Below, piece by piece: positions 1 to 6,159 of a stretch of DNA of 12,957 nt. Origin of the DNA: JAFGTE01 sp043800105 (GTDB taxonomy: Bacteria > Patescibacteriota > Gracilibacteria > UM-FILTER-43-11); the NCBI GenBank assembly GCA_043800105.1, contig JAZDNJ010000099.1, positions 1 to 12,957 on the forward strand, read 5' to 3'. The notes under the pieces were generated by a model. That model saw nothing but the letters and a program-made list of their open reading frames with translations. It searched no databases and was not told the DNA's origin. The first letter of the stretch is position 1. Each line of letters opens with the position of its first letter. The translations under genes were made by a program, and so were the position numbers.

Positions 1-538
1 AAACTTTCCCGGCATATTCCGGATTCTCTGCAAGTCCCCTTTTCGGCATACCGAGAGTCAGAGTGTAAGTGGCTCTGATAGTTGGTTTCATGATTTCGCC
101 TGTATACACTTCCAGTCCGGATGGCACATCGACTGACAAAACGGGCGCTCCTGAACAATTTATTTGTTCAATTATTCTGTCCATCGGCGGACGCGGATTG
201 CCCTTCAGCGAGAACCCGAAAAGGCCGTCTATAATCAAATCAAAACGATTAAAGTCAAAATCTTCAGGAAAAGATGAATCCACCCGAAACGCTGCGACCT
301 CATAACCTGACTCCGAAAACATTTGACCCGCTACCAACGCGTCACCCCCATTATTCCCCTTCCCCGACATCACCAAAATCCGCCTCACTTCGGGCAACTC
401 CCCAACCACAAAATCATGCAGGGATTTTCCGGCCCACCACATCATTTGGTCCGTCGAAACGCCGAATTGTTCCAAAGCCAGATTTTCCAGGGCCAGCATT
501 TCTTCGGTCGTAAAGCCTGATAATTTGCGATTGCCCAT
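1..538 (-). CDS. nnrE: NAD(P)H-hydrate epimerase (YjeF N-terminal domain), C-terminus cut by window start
   Basis: This enzyme interconverts the R and S epimers of damaged, hydrated NAD(P)H so that a companion dehydratase can repair them; it is cytoplasmic. Translating the minus strand from the ATG at 538 gives 179 residues running off the window edge. The YjeF_N signature GKGNNGGDA lies at residues 59-67, followed by DGLFGFSLKG (104-113), SVDVPSGLE (136-143) and LGMPKRGL (162-169), all in family order. Typical YjeF_N proteins have about 215-230 residues, so roughly 80% is present. Whether a C-terminal NnrD dehydratase domain is fused, as in many bacteria, cannot be seen. The gene diverges from thyA across 44 bp. 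A TATATC box at 546-551 ends seven bases before the ATG, so the transcript may be leaderless. Identification is firm; symbol nnrE follows current usage. Confidence 0.93.
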   Translation of the reverse strand, partial: MGNRKLSGFTTEEMLALENLALEQFGVSTDQMMWWAGKSLHDFVVGELPEVRRILVMSGKGNNGGDALVAGQMFSESGYEVAAFRVDSSFPEDFDFNRFDLIIDGLFGFSLKGNPRPPMDRIIEQINCSGAPVLSVDVPSGLEVYTGEIMKPTIRATYTLTLGMPKRGLAENPEYAGKV

Positions 539-582
539 GACGCTTGATATAGTTATTTAGCTGTTATTATTTTAAACCAAAC
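539..582. promoter_or_regulatory. Divergent promoter region between nnrE and thyA
   Basis: This 44-bp spacer must hold promoters for both genes. On the plus strand TTGATA (544-549) and TATTAT (565-570) are separated by only 15 bp, with the thyA GTG 12 bases further on. On the minus strand TATATC (551 down to 546) ends seven bases before the nnrE ATG, with a weak TTTAAA 19 bp upstream. The two candidates overlap physically. No Shine-Dalgarno sequence is present on either side. The boxes are pattern matches and are weak. Confidence 0.45.
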
Positions 583-1476
583 GTGAAAGAGTACCTAGAG
601 CTAGTAAAATTCGTGCTGGAAAACGGTGAAAAAAAAGAGGACCGGACCGGAACCGGCACTTTATCGGTTTTCGGCTACCAGAACCGCTACAATCTACAAG
701 AAGGCTTTCCGCTGGTCACCACAAAAAAAGTTTATTTCCGGGGAATTCTTCATGAACTCCTCTGGTTTTTGAAGGGTGACACCAATATCAAATATCTGGT
801 CCAAAGTAACGTGAAGATCTGGAATGAGTGGCCCTATGAAACCTACAAAGCTTCTGATGCCTGCAAGGGCGAAACGCTGGAGGAATTTGTGGAAAAAATC
901 AGGGAAAGCGATGAATTTGCGAAAAAATGGGGTGAGCTCGGGCCTGTTTACGGCAAGCAGTGGATACGCTGGTCGGGAAGTGATGGAAAGACCATAAATC
1001 AGATTCAGAACGTACTCGACCAGATCAAAGCAAATCCCAGTTCCCGCCGGCATATAGTCAGCGGATGGAACGTGTCAGATATTCAGGACCTTATAAAAGC
1101 CAAAAAGTCCGCGCCGCCACTTTGCCACACTATGTTCCAGTTCAACGTAACCAATGGCGCAATCGATATGCAGTTATACCAGCGCAGTGCTGACATTGCG
1201 CTGGGTGTGCCGTTTAACATTGCCAGTTACTCCATGCTCCTGATGATGGTCGCCAAGGAATGCAACCTTAAACCCCGCTACTTTATTCACACCTTCGGCG
1301 ACGCCCATATTTACCTGAACCACGTGGCAGGCCTGAAAGAACAATTAACCCGCACCCCTCACAAGCGCCCAACCCTCATAATCGCCGACAAACCTTTCTG
1401 GGATCTGAGGTTCGGGGATTTTGAGCTAAAAGACTACACCTGCGATGAAGCCATTAAATTTGCCATAGCCGTATAA
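583..1476 (+). CDS. thyA: Thymidylate synthase
   Basis: It methylates dUMP to dTMP using 5,10-methylenetetrahydrofolate, which it oxidises to dihydrofolate; it is a cytoplasmic homodimer. The 297-residue product is complete. It shows RTGTGT (21-26, phosphate-binding Arg21), PLVTTKKV (43-50), a conserved HELLWFLKGDTNI stretch (57-69), GPVYGKQW (120-127), the SSRRH arginines from the partner subunit (153-157), the catalytic Cys181 in APPLCH, LYQRSAD (198-204), PFNIASY (210-216) and DAHIYLNH (240-247). It is longer than the 264-residue E. coli enzyme because of an insertion at about residues 84-117, as in the long Lactobacillus-type enzymes. The start is GTG; MKEYLELVKFVLENG aligns with the E. 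coli N-terminus, which fixes it. No Shine-Dalgarno sequence precedes it. folA follows 18 bp later, a common pairing because ThyA consumes reduced folate. Confidence 0.98.
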   Translation: MKEYLELVKFVLENGEKKEDRTGTGTLSVFGYQNRYNLQEGFPLVTTKKVYFRGILHELLWFLKGDTNIKYLVQSNVKIWNEWPYETYKASDACKGETLEEFVEKIRESDEFAKKWGELGPVYGKQWIRWSGSDGKTINQIQNVLDQIKANPSSRRHIVSGWNVSDIQDLIKAKKSAPPLCHTMFQFNVTNGAIDMQLYQRSADIALGVPFNIASYSMLLMMVAKECNLKPRYFIHTFGDAHIYLNHVAGLKEQLTRTPHKRPTLIIADKPFWDLRFGDFELKDYTCDEAIKFAIAV

Positions 1477-1494
1477 TTTTGTAATTAAACGTCA

Positions 1495-2013
1495 ATGAAA
1501 CCTAAAGTTTATATTATTGTTGCCACCGATTTAAAAGGCGGTATCGGACTTAAGGGCAAACTCCCCTGGAATCTGCCGGGCGACATGAAGTTCTTCAGAA
1601 AAACCACCATACAGACCGAAGACATTCAGCTCCGTAACATGGCTGTTATGGGGCGCGTTACATGGGAATCAATTCCGGAAGACCGACGCCCGCTGAAAGC
1701 CAGAAAAAACGTGGTAATAACACGGAATAAGGATTTCAAAGCGGACAAATCCGTCACAGTGGCGCATTCGATTGAAGAGGCTATAAAAACCGCTGACGAC
1801 CGTGTGGCCGATATTTTTGTCATCGGCGGCGCCAAAATCTTCGAGCAATTCATGAAAAAGCAGAAAATCGACGGTATTTATCTGACCCGCATCAAAAAAG
1901 AATTCAAATGCGACACTTACTTCCCGAAAATCCCCAAATCATTTAAAGCCGAAAGACTGGGCGAAGGAAAAGACGGAGAAGTAAGTTATGAATTCTTGTT
2001 TTATAAAAAATAG
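1495..2013 (+). CDS. folA: Dihydrofolate reductase
   Basis: It reduces dihydrofolate to tetrahydrofolate with NADPH, regenerating the cofactor oxidised by ThyA. The 172-residue protein has the DHFR order: IIVATDLKGGIG (7-18), LPWNLPGD with the substrate-binding acid Asp30, VMGRVTWESIP (about 51-61), NVVITRN (72-78), the nucleotide-binding FVIGGAKIFEQF (near 108-119) and CDTYFP near the C-terminus. Between the substrate Asp and the GRxTWESIP motif lies a longer loop (TTIQTEDIQLRNMAV), and SIP is followed by EDRRPLKARKNVV. Both are more reminiscent of eukaryotic DHFRs than of the compact E. coli enzyme. It starts 18 bp after thyA and is presumably cotranscribed. A TATAAT at 1472-1477 lacks a -35 partner. 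The ATG has no Shine-Dalgarno sequence. It converges on the HAD gene with nine bases between the stops. Confidence 0.97.
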   Translation: MKPKVYIIVATDLKGGIGLKGKLPWNLPGDMKFFRKTTIQTEDIQLRNMAVMGRVTWESIPEDRRPLKARKNVVITRNKDFKADKSVTVAHSIEEAIKTADDRVADIFVIGGAKIFEQFMKKQKIDGIYLTRIKKEFKCDTYFPKIPKSFKAERLGEGKDGEVSYEFLFYKK

Positions 2014-2022
2014 CCGTAAGAG

Positions 2023-2760
2023 CTAAGACTCTTCCTCCATTTGAGGTCCGATTATCTTTATGTCAGAGTTGGAATCTGAAGTTTTCATCTCATCTTTATG
2101 CTGAAAATCGATTTCCCGAAGCAGGTTGGGATTTCTAAGCCGAACCACTGCCGCGGTAGCCACATTCAGCATATGAAAAACTCTGGCTCTGAAGTATTTT
2201 CTCCAGGAATCGATCAATTTTTTCTGAGGCGGTATAGATTCCACCAGAACATTGAGCGGAAAAAAGGGATCTTCCCCCTCTGCCACGAGCGGCATATCGG
2301 TAACGGGAAAATTTCCGATCATAGCGGTATGCGCCGGATCCATTTTTTGCTGATCGCACAGACAGATGAAACCCCGGAGCGAAGGTTTGCCAATTCCCGT
2401 GGTGGCAATGTCGACCCCATTTTCCTTCAAAACACTCAGCCGGTCGGAATGAGGACTATTTGTATAAATAGTAACACTGCGGCCATCCCTGCGGTGCCCC
2501 AGAAGCATTTCCACAACTTCATCAGGAATCGGCGCATAGGGAGGAACCAGCGTCCCGTCTAAATCAAAAACATCGTGATAAATATCCGGCTTTCCAAGCT
2601 GCCGGCTGAGAGCCGTAAGTTCAGCGCTGGTAGGGGCCTTCTTTAAAAGAGCGTCAAACTGTAAAGCTCTGGCGCCGAAAATCAGCCATTTCAGACTTTT
2701 GAGTTTGTCGTATGATACTCTCTCTTTCGCTGTTGTATGATCCGCTTCAAATCGATCCAT
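2023..2760 (-). CDS. HAD-superfamily phosphatase, YqeG-like
   Basis: This is a haloacid dehalogenase-type hydrolase, probably acting on a small phosphorylated substrate in the cytoplasm. Motif I is DLDGT (66-70, nucleophile Asp66 and acid Asp68), motif II TNS (100-102), motif III Lys125 in IGKPS, and motif IV IGNFPVTD (148-155). The compact HAD core and the IGxxxxTD pattern resemble the YqeG/HAD-IIIA group, which includes phosphatidylglycerophosphatases. The first acid of motif IV is Asn150 (codon AAT) where YqeG proteins usually have Asp; Asp155 remains. The core is framed by a 60-residue N-terminal extension and a C-terminal helix-rich region ending in an acidic tail, giving 245 residues where YqeG usually has about 170. 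The substrate cannot be told from sequence. An extended -10 box lies just upstream, so the gene probably has its own promoter after tRNA-Phe. Confidence 0.8.
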   Translation of the reverse strand: MDRFEADHTTAKERVSYDKLKSLKWLIFGARALQFDALLKKAPTSAELTALSRQLGKPDIYHDVFDLDGTLVPPYAPIPDEVVEMLLGHRRDGRSVTIYTNSPHSDRLSVLKENGVDIATTGIGKPSLRGFICLCDQQKMDPAHTAMIGNFPVTDMPLVAEGEDPFFPLNVLVESIPPQKKLIDSWRKYFRARVFHMLNVATAAVVRLRNPNLLREIDFQHKDEMKTSDSNSDIKIIGPQMEEES

Positions 2761-2779
2761 AAAAAATACTCAGGTGCGG

Positions 2780-2788
2780 ATTTTACCA
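2780..2788 (-). promoter_or_regulatory. Extended -10 element for the HAD phosphatase gene
   Basis: The minus strand reads TGGTAAAAT here, matching TGnTATAAT apart from one base. It predicts initiation near 2773 and a leader of about 13 bases with no Shine-Dalgarno sequence. No convincing -35 box is present, as is common for extended -10 promoters. Confidence 0.45.
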
Positions 2789-2877
2789 CATTCGGTGAAA
2801 AAAGGAATCACTGAATACCCTCATCCGCCACCACTTCCTTCAGAATCTCCTACAGGCCACTGTCTTTCATACGAACA

Positions 2878-2884
2878 AAAAAAG
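2878..2884 (-). terminator. T-tract directly after tRNA-Phe, possible terminator
   Basis: Immediately 3' of the encoded CCA the minus strand reads AC followed by seven T residues. The tRNA's own 3' half could supply the hairpin: GGTGG of the T stem can alternatively pair with CCACC at the 3' end, directly before the T-run. Otherwise the folded tRNA plus the U-tract may suffice. No separate hairpin was seen between the tRNA and the HAD gene. Confidence 0.4.
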
Positions 2885-2959
2885 TGGTGGCCCGGGGCGG
2901 AATTGAACCACCGACGCAAGGATTTTCAGTCCTTCGCTCTACCACTGAGCTACCAGGCC
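2885..2959 (-). tRNA. tRNA-Phe (anticodon GAA)
   Basis: The minus strand folds into a complete 75-nt cloverleaf. The acceptor GGCCTGG pairs with CCGGGCC (one G-T pair); positions 8-9 are TA; the D stem is GCTC/GAGC with loop AGTGGTA; the anticodon stem is AAGGA/TCCTT with loop CTGAAAA, giving anticodon GAA; the variable loop is GCGTC; the T stem GGTGG/CCGCC has loop TTCAATT. The discriminator A and a genome-encoded CCA follow. U8, A14, G18G19, U33, C56 and A58 are all in place. The gene starts 14 bp after the argS stop and carries its own extended -10 element. It is a plain functional tRNA by sequence. Confidence 0.98.
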
Positions 2960-2967
2960 ACGGCGAA

Positions 2968-2976
2968 ATTCTATCA
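2968..2976 (-). promoter_or_regulatory. Extended -10 promoter of tRNA-Phe overlapping the argS stop codon
   Basis: The minus strand reads TGATAGAAT, matching extended -10 TGnTATAAT apart from one base. Its first six bases are the tandem TGA-TAG that ends argS. The -10 hexamer ends at 2968, placing initiation near 2961, about two bases before the mature tRNA 5' end at 2959. A weak TTGGAA (2998 down to 2993) sits 19 bp upstream. This suggests a near-leaderless tRNA transcript independent of argS; read-through from argS is also possible. Confidence 0.5.
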
Positions 2977-4701
2977 CATCTTTTCCGGAACTTCCAAGCC
3001 AAGAAGTTTAAAGCCGTCTTCCATCACCAGAATCGTGAGCGCCGTCAGCATCAGGCGGGATGATTTCAGGTCTTTTGACTCAGCCTGCAGAATAGAATTC
3101 CCGTTGTAAAAGGAATTGAAACCCTGCGCCAGCTCATACAGGTAATTGGCAATATGGTTCGGCTTAAATTCCTCAGCGGCGCGACGAATGGTGTCGGGAT
3201 ACACCATTAGCTGATTAATCAGCTTCCTTTCGATTTCAAGTTCAGGTTTCAGATTATGTTTTTGGCAATCACGGGGCTCTAGTCCTGCTTTTTTAAGCAC
3301 TGACCTTGCCCGCGTGACCGTGTACATAAGGTATGGCGCGCTGTTGCCCTCAAAGGTCAGCATGCGGTCCCAATCGAAAGTGATATTCGTGGTTCGGCTT
3401 TGCTGAAGGATGTTGTACTTCACACTTCCGATACCCATGATCCGCGCCAATTCCCGCTTCTCGGGATCCGAAAGATCAACGCCCTTCTCATTCACCAGCA
3501 CCCTCGCCCGCTTTTCAGCCTCATCCAGCAGATACATCAGAAGCAGGATATTACCTTTCCGAGTGCTCATCTGACCATCCGCAAACTGCATACGGCCAAA
3601 AGCGATATGCTCGTTGCGGGCCGGCGTCAGTCCAAGTTTTCTTTGGGCAAAAAAGAGCTGTCTAAAATGAAAAGACTGGGCGATGTCAACCACATTCAGC
3701 ATTAAATCAGGTGACCATTCCTCCTGCCAGTATTTGATACGGGCCAAATCCCGGGTAACATAAAGCGTTGCGCCATCGGATTTCCGCACAAGCACCGGCA
3801 CGTCTTCCGGATCATCCGGTTTTATGATCCAGGAACCGCCCTCACCATCAACGATCACACCCTGTTTTCTTCCCTCTTCCAGAACCGCCTGCATCTTATC
3901 CTCATAAAAGCTCTCGCCGTTCATATGATCAAATTTCACGCCAAGCCGGTCGTAAATCTGCTGCATGTCCATCAGGCTCCATCCTACGATCTTTTTCCAG
4001 AGCTTACGGGATTCTTTGTCTCCCTCTTCGAACTTGCGGTATTCGGCACGGCCCTCGTCATCGAGCTCCACGTCTTTATCGGCCTCCACATGAAACTGTA
4101 CATATAGCTTCTGCAGGGCGGGTATAGGGTCTTTTTCTATTTCATCCATATTTCCCCACTTTTTGATGGCGTGTATAAGCTTGCCGAACTGAGTGCCCAT
4201 ATCACCTATGAAGTTGTCGGAAATTACCTCCCAACCGTATCGCTGATAAATCTTTTTGATGCTGTCGCCGATAATTGTCGAAAGCAGATGGTGGACTCCC
4301 ATGGGTTTGGCAATGTTCGGGTGCGAGTAGTCGATCACCGCACGCTTTTTTTCTGCAGGATTGAAGAAATCTTTCATGTAACCATCAAAGCAGTCAAGCC
4401 ATTCGCCGGCTTCATTTGTATAAAATTTTTGTTCAAGGTATACATTGATAAATCCGGAACCCGCAACCTCCACTTTTTCAAAAAGATCACTATTAGCATG
4501 TTTCACAATTTCCGCCGCCAGATCATGAGGCCTTTTACCACCCTTGTTAGCCAGCAGCATTGCCACATTGGTCGAGAAATCCCCGAACTTGGACTCTTTG
4601 ATCTTTTCAACGTGAATTTGATCCAAATCAGCCTCATAACCGGCCTTCTTCACCGCTTCAGCCAATACACCTTTGATGACTGTTAAATTGCGTTTCTTCA
4701 T
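2974..4701 (-). CDS. argS: Arginyl-tRNA synthetase
   Basis: This class I synthetase attaches arginine to tRNA-Arg in the cytoplasm. The 575-residue protein is full length. An N-terminal additional domain (about 1-110) includes KFGDFSTNVAM; the catalytic core has SHPNIAKPM (126-134) and FIGDMGTQFGKL (164-175); the DALR anticodon-binding domain closes the protein with the family-typical ending LGLEVPEKM. Where HIGH is expected (HVGH in most ArgRS) the sequence is GVHH (135-138), read directly from codons near 4290-4300. The KMSKS equivalent is MSTRKGN (378-384), a usual form in ArgRS. The stop is TGA followed at once by TAG. A TATAAT at 4708-4713 ends six bases before the ATG, so the mRNA is probably leaderless or nearly so. 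tRNA-Phe follows 14 bp downstream. Confidence 0.97.
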   Translation of the reverse strand: MKKRNLTVIKGVLAEAVKKAGYEADLDQIHVEKIKESKFGDFSTNVAMLLANKGGKRPHDLAAEIVKHANSDLFEKVEVAGSGFINVYLEQKFYTNEAGEWLDCFDGYMKDFFNPAEKKRAVIDYSHPNIAKPMGVHHLLSTIIGDSIKKIYQRYGWEVISDNFIGDMGTQFGKLIHAIKKWGNMDEIEKDPIPALQKLYVQFHVEADKDVELDDEGRAEYRKFEEGDKESRKLWKKIVGWSLMDMQQIYDRLGVKFDHMNGESFYEDKMQAVLEEGRKQGVIVDGEGGSWIIKPDDPEDVPVLVRKSDGATLYVTRDLARIKYWQEEWSPDLMLNVVDIAQSFHFRQLFFAQRKLGLTPARNEHIAFGRMQFADGQMSTRKGNILLLMYLLDEAEKRARVLVNEKGVDLSDPEKRELARIMGIGSVKYNILQQSRTTNITFDWDRMLTFEGNSAPYLMYTVTRARSVLKKAGLEPRDCQKHNLKPELEIERKLINQLMVYPDTIRRAAEEFKPNHIANYLYELAQGFNSFYNGNSILQAESKDLKSSRLMLTALTILVMEDGFKLLGLEVPEKM

Positions 4702-4707
4702 GAAATA

Positions 4708-4713
4708 ATTATA
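4708..4713 (-). promoter_or_regulatory. Perfect -10 box of argS, leaderless-type spacing
   Basis: The minus strand carries a perfect TATAAT ending at 4708. Usual spacing puts initiation at about 4701, the A of the argS ATG. No good -35 box is visible; the expected position falls inside the 8-bp repeat array. Confidence 0.55.
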
Positions 4714-4721
4714 AACGATTT

Positions 4722-4804
4722 AACGCTATAACGAAATAACAAGATATAAAAAGATAATTGAATCCTCGTTATATCGCTATTTCGTCATTTCGTTATCTTG
4801 CGTT
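4722..4804. repeat. Degenerate 8-bp repeats in two inverted arrays
   Basis: On the plus strand three adjacent 8-mers share a pattern: AACGCTAT (4722), AACGAAAT (4730) and AACAAGAT (4738). After an AT-rich spacer the minus strand carries the same unit: from 4804 downwards AACGCAAGAT (10 bases), AACGAAAT, GACGAAAT, AGCGATAT, then AACGAGG. The two arrays face each other and can form a long imperfect hairpin that includes a perfect 10-bp ATAACGAAAT/ATTTCGTTAT pairing. The element sits between the divergent starts of argS and the CNNM gene, overlapping both promoter regions. Its function is unknown. Confidence 0.7.
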
Positions 4805-4825
4805 ATATGGCCAGTCTGATATAGT
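4798..4825 (+). promoter_or_regulatory. Promoter of the CNNM/CorC transporter gene
   Basis: An extended -10 TGATATAGT (4817-4825) lies 16 bp after a weak TTGCGT (4798-4803). Initiation is expected near 4832, giving a leader of about 25 bases without a Shine-Dalgarno sequence. The -35 lies within the last unit of the inverted 8-bp repeat array. Confidence 0.5.
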
Positions 4826-4856
4826 TTAAAGCACGTAAATAATTACAAAATCAACC

Positions 4857-6092
4857 GTGGATACTGATTTAGTGCTCCTGTTACTGCTGATTCTCATTTC
4901 AGGGGCTTTCTCCGGAGCGGAAATTGCCCTAACCAGCCTTTCTCCAGCAAAGACCAGGATGATGAAAAACGACCATCGCGTTGGGGCGAAGGCTGTTTTT
5001 AAACTGAAGCAGAAACCCGAAAGACTGCTCATTGCCATTCTGCTGGGAAATAACCTGGTCAATATTTCAGCCACCGTCGTGGCAACCATTTGGGGCATGC
5101 GGGTATTTGGCAACAACGCCATAGGCATCGTCACCGGCGCCCTGACTTTTATTATTCTGATCTTCGGGGAAATCACGCCGAAGACCTACGCGCAAAAGCA
5201 TGCCGATGGCTTTGCCAGGCTGATGGCGAATCCCCTTTTGTGGTTCACCTACCTTCTGTACCCAATCATATGGCTGCTTGAGAAACTGATTCATGGACTT
5301 ATGCTTCTGATGAAAGCTAAAAGCCCCATCAAGACCATGAGCGAAGAAGAATTGCTGACCATGGTGGATATCGGCACCAAAGAAGGTGTTATAGAAGAAC
5401 ACGAACAGGAAATGATCGAAAATGTGCTTGAGTTCACCGATACCACAGCCGAAGAGATTATGACCGCTAAAGCCGATATTGAAGCGATCAGTATCAATAC
5501 GTCGGTCAAAGACGCAGGTTATTTCTTCACTACTCATTCCCACTCCAGAATGCCGGTTTTCCGCGACAACCTGGATAACATCGTTGGCATTCTCACTGTA
5601 CACGACATCCTGAAGATCACCCATTCCGAGAAACCAATTCAGAACCTGGCGGATTTCCATTACCTGCCGCCCATTGTAGTACCAAAAACCAAAGCCATTG
5701 CCAAGCTATTCCGTGAATTCCAGAAGCGCCGCCAGCACATTGCTATTGTAGTGGATGAAAGAGGACACACGGTAGGTCTTGTTACTATGGAAGACATTCT
5801 GGAGGAGATCGTGGGCGATATTGTCGACGAAAGCGACCGCGAAAAAAGCCTGATCACACGGATCGGCAAAAATGAATGGCTGGCTGCCGGAGACGCCACC
5901 ATTGAAGAAATCAATGAGGCCGTCGGTGTTGAACTGAATTACCCCGAACACCAGACCATCAGCCTGCTTATTCTTGAAAAACTGCAGGGCTTCCCTAACC
6001 AGGGCGAGCGGATTGAATTTGAAAACCTTGAGTTACAGGTCAAAACCATGAGCAAAAAGAAAATCGAGGAAGTCCTGATTACAAAGCTCTAA
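4857..6092 (+). CDS. CNNM/CorC-family (hemolysin C-like) membrane protein with CBS domains
   Basis: The family includes Mg2+ transport or efflux proteins (CorB/CorC, MpfA, CNNM), though the exact ion for this member is not proven. The 411-residue protein has an N-terminal DUF21/CNNM membrane domain (about 1-155) with SGAEIALTSLS (19-29), LLGNNLVN (62-69) and FGEITPK (103-109), conserved polar motifs of the ion site. An acidic linker helix follows, then a CBS pair: the first near 200-255, the second near 262-325 ending GLVTMEDILEEIVGDIVDE (307-325). A CorC_HlyC domain spans about 332-411. All expected domains are present in order. GTG is the start, directly before the first hydrophobic segment. 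The gene is probably monocistronic: 67 bp separate it from the next gene, which has its own -10 box. Confidence 0.93.
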   Translation: MDTDLVLLLLLILISGAFSGAEIALTSLSPAKTRMMKNDHRVGAKAVFKLKQKPERLLIAILLGNNLVNISATVVATIWGMRVFGNNAIGIVTGALTFIILIFGEITPKTYAQKHADGFARLMANPLLWFTYLLYPIIWLLEKLIHGLMLLMKAKSPIKTMSEEELLTMVDIGTKEGVIEEHEQEMIENVLEFTDTTAEEIMTAKADIEAISINTSVKDAGYFFTTHSHSRMPVFRDNLDNIVGILTVHDILKITHSEKPIQNLADFHYLPPIVVPKTKAIAKLFREFQKRRQHIAIVVDERGHTVGLVTMEDILEEIVGDIVDESDREKSLITRIGKNEWLAAGDATIEEINEAVGVELNYPEHQTISLLILEKLQGFPNQGERIEFENLELQVKTMSKKKIEEVLITKL

Positions 6093-6105
6093 AATTCATT
6101 AAAAA

Positions 6106-6145
6106 TTGACATCTTGAAATTATTTTAGAACTTGCAATTTATAAT
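6106..6145 (+). promoter_or_regulatory. Promoter region of the DedA-UppP fusion gene
   Basis: A perfect TATAAT lies at 6140-6145, 14 bp before the ATG, giving a predicted leader of about eight bases. The best -35 partners are off-spacing: TTGAAA (6114-6119) is 20 bp away, and a perfect TTGACA (6106-6111) is 28 bp away with no good -10 at 17 bp. The start codon has no Shine-Dalgarno sequence. Confidence 0.45.
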
Positions 6146-6159
6146 TTAGAATTGTAAAA

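Noticed and set aside
69..520. Plus-strand ORFs at the left end
   Set aside because: They are shadows of the minus-strand nnrE reading frame, whose protein carries clear family motifs.
1472..1477. Internal promoter for folA (TATAAT overlapping the thyA stop)
   Set aside because: No -35 or extended -10 element accompanies it, and the 18-bp gap suggests cotranscription with thyA.
2018..2033. Terminator between folA and the HAD gene (AAGAG/CTCTT)
   Set aside because: The stem has only five pairs and lacks a T-tract.
2849..2862. Partial copy of the tRNA 5' end (CTACAGGCCAC vs CTACCAGGCCAC) as an attachment site
   Set aside because: The match is only about 12 bases, concerns the 5' rather than the 3' end of the tRNA, and no integrase or island lies nearby. 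Probably chance.
4722..4804. CRISPR-like array
   Set aside because: The units are 8 bp, degenerate and contiguous without spacers, and the two arrays are inverted. No cas gene is present.
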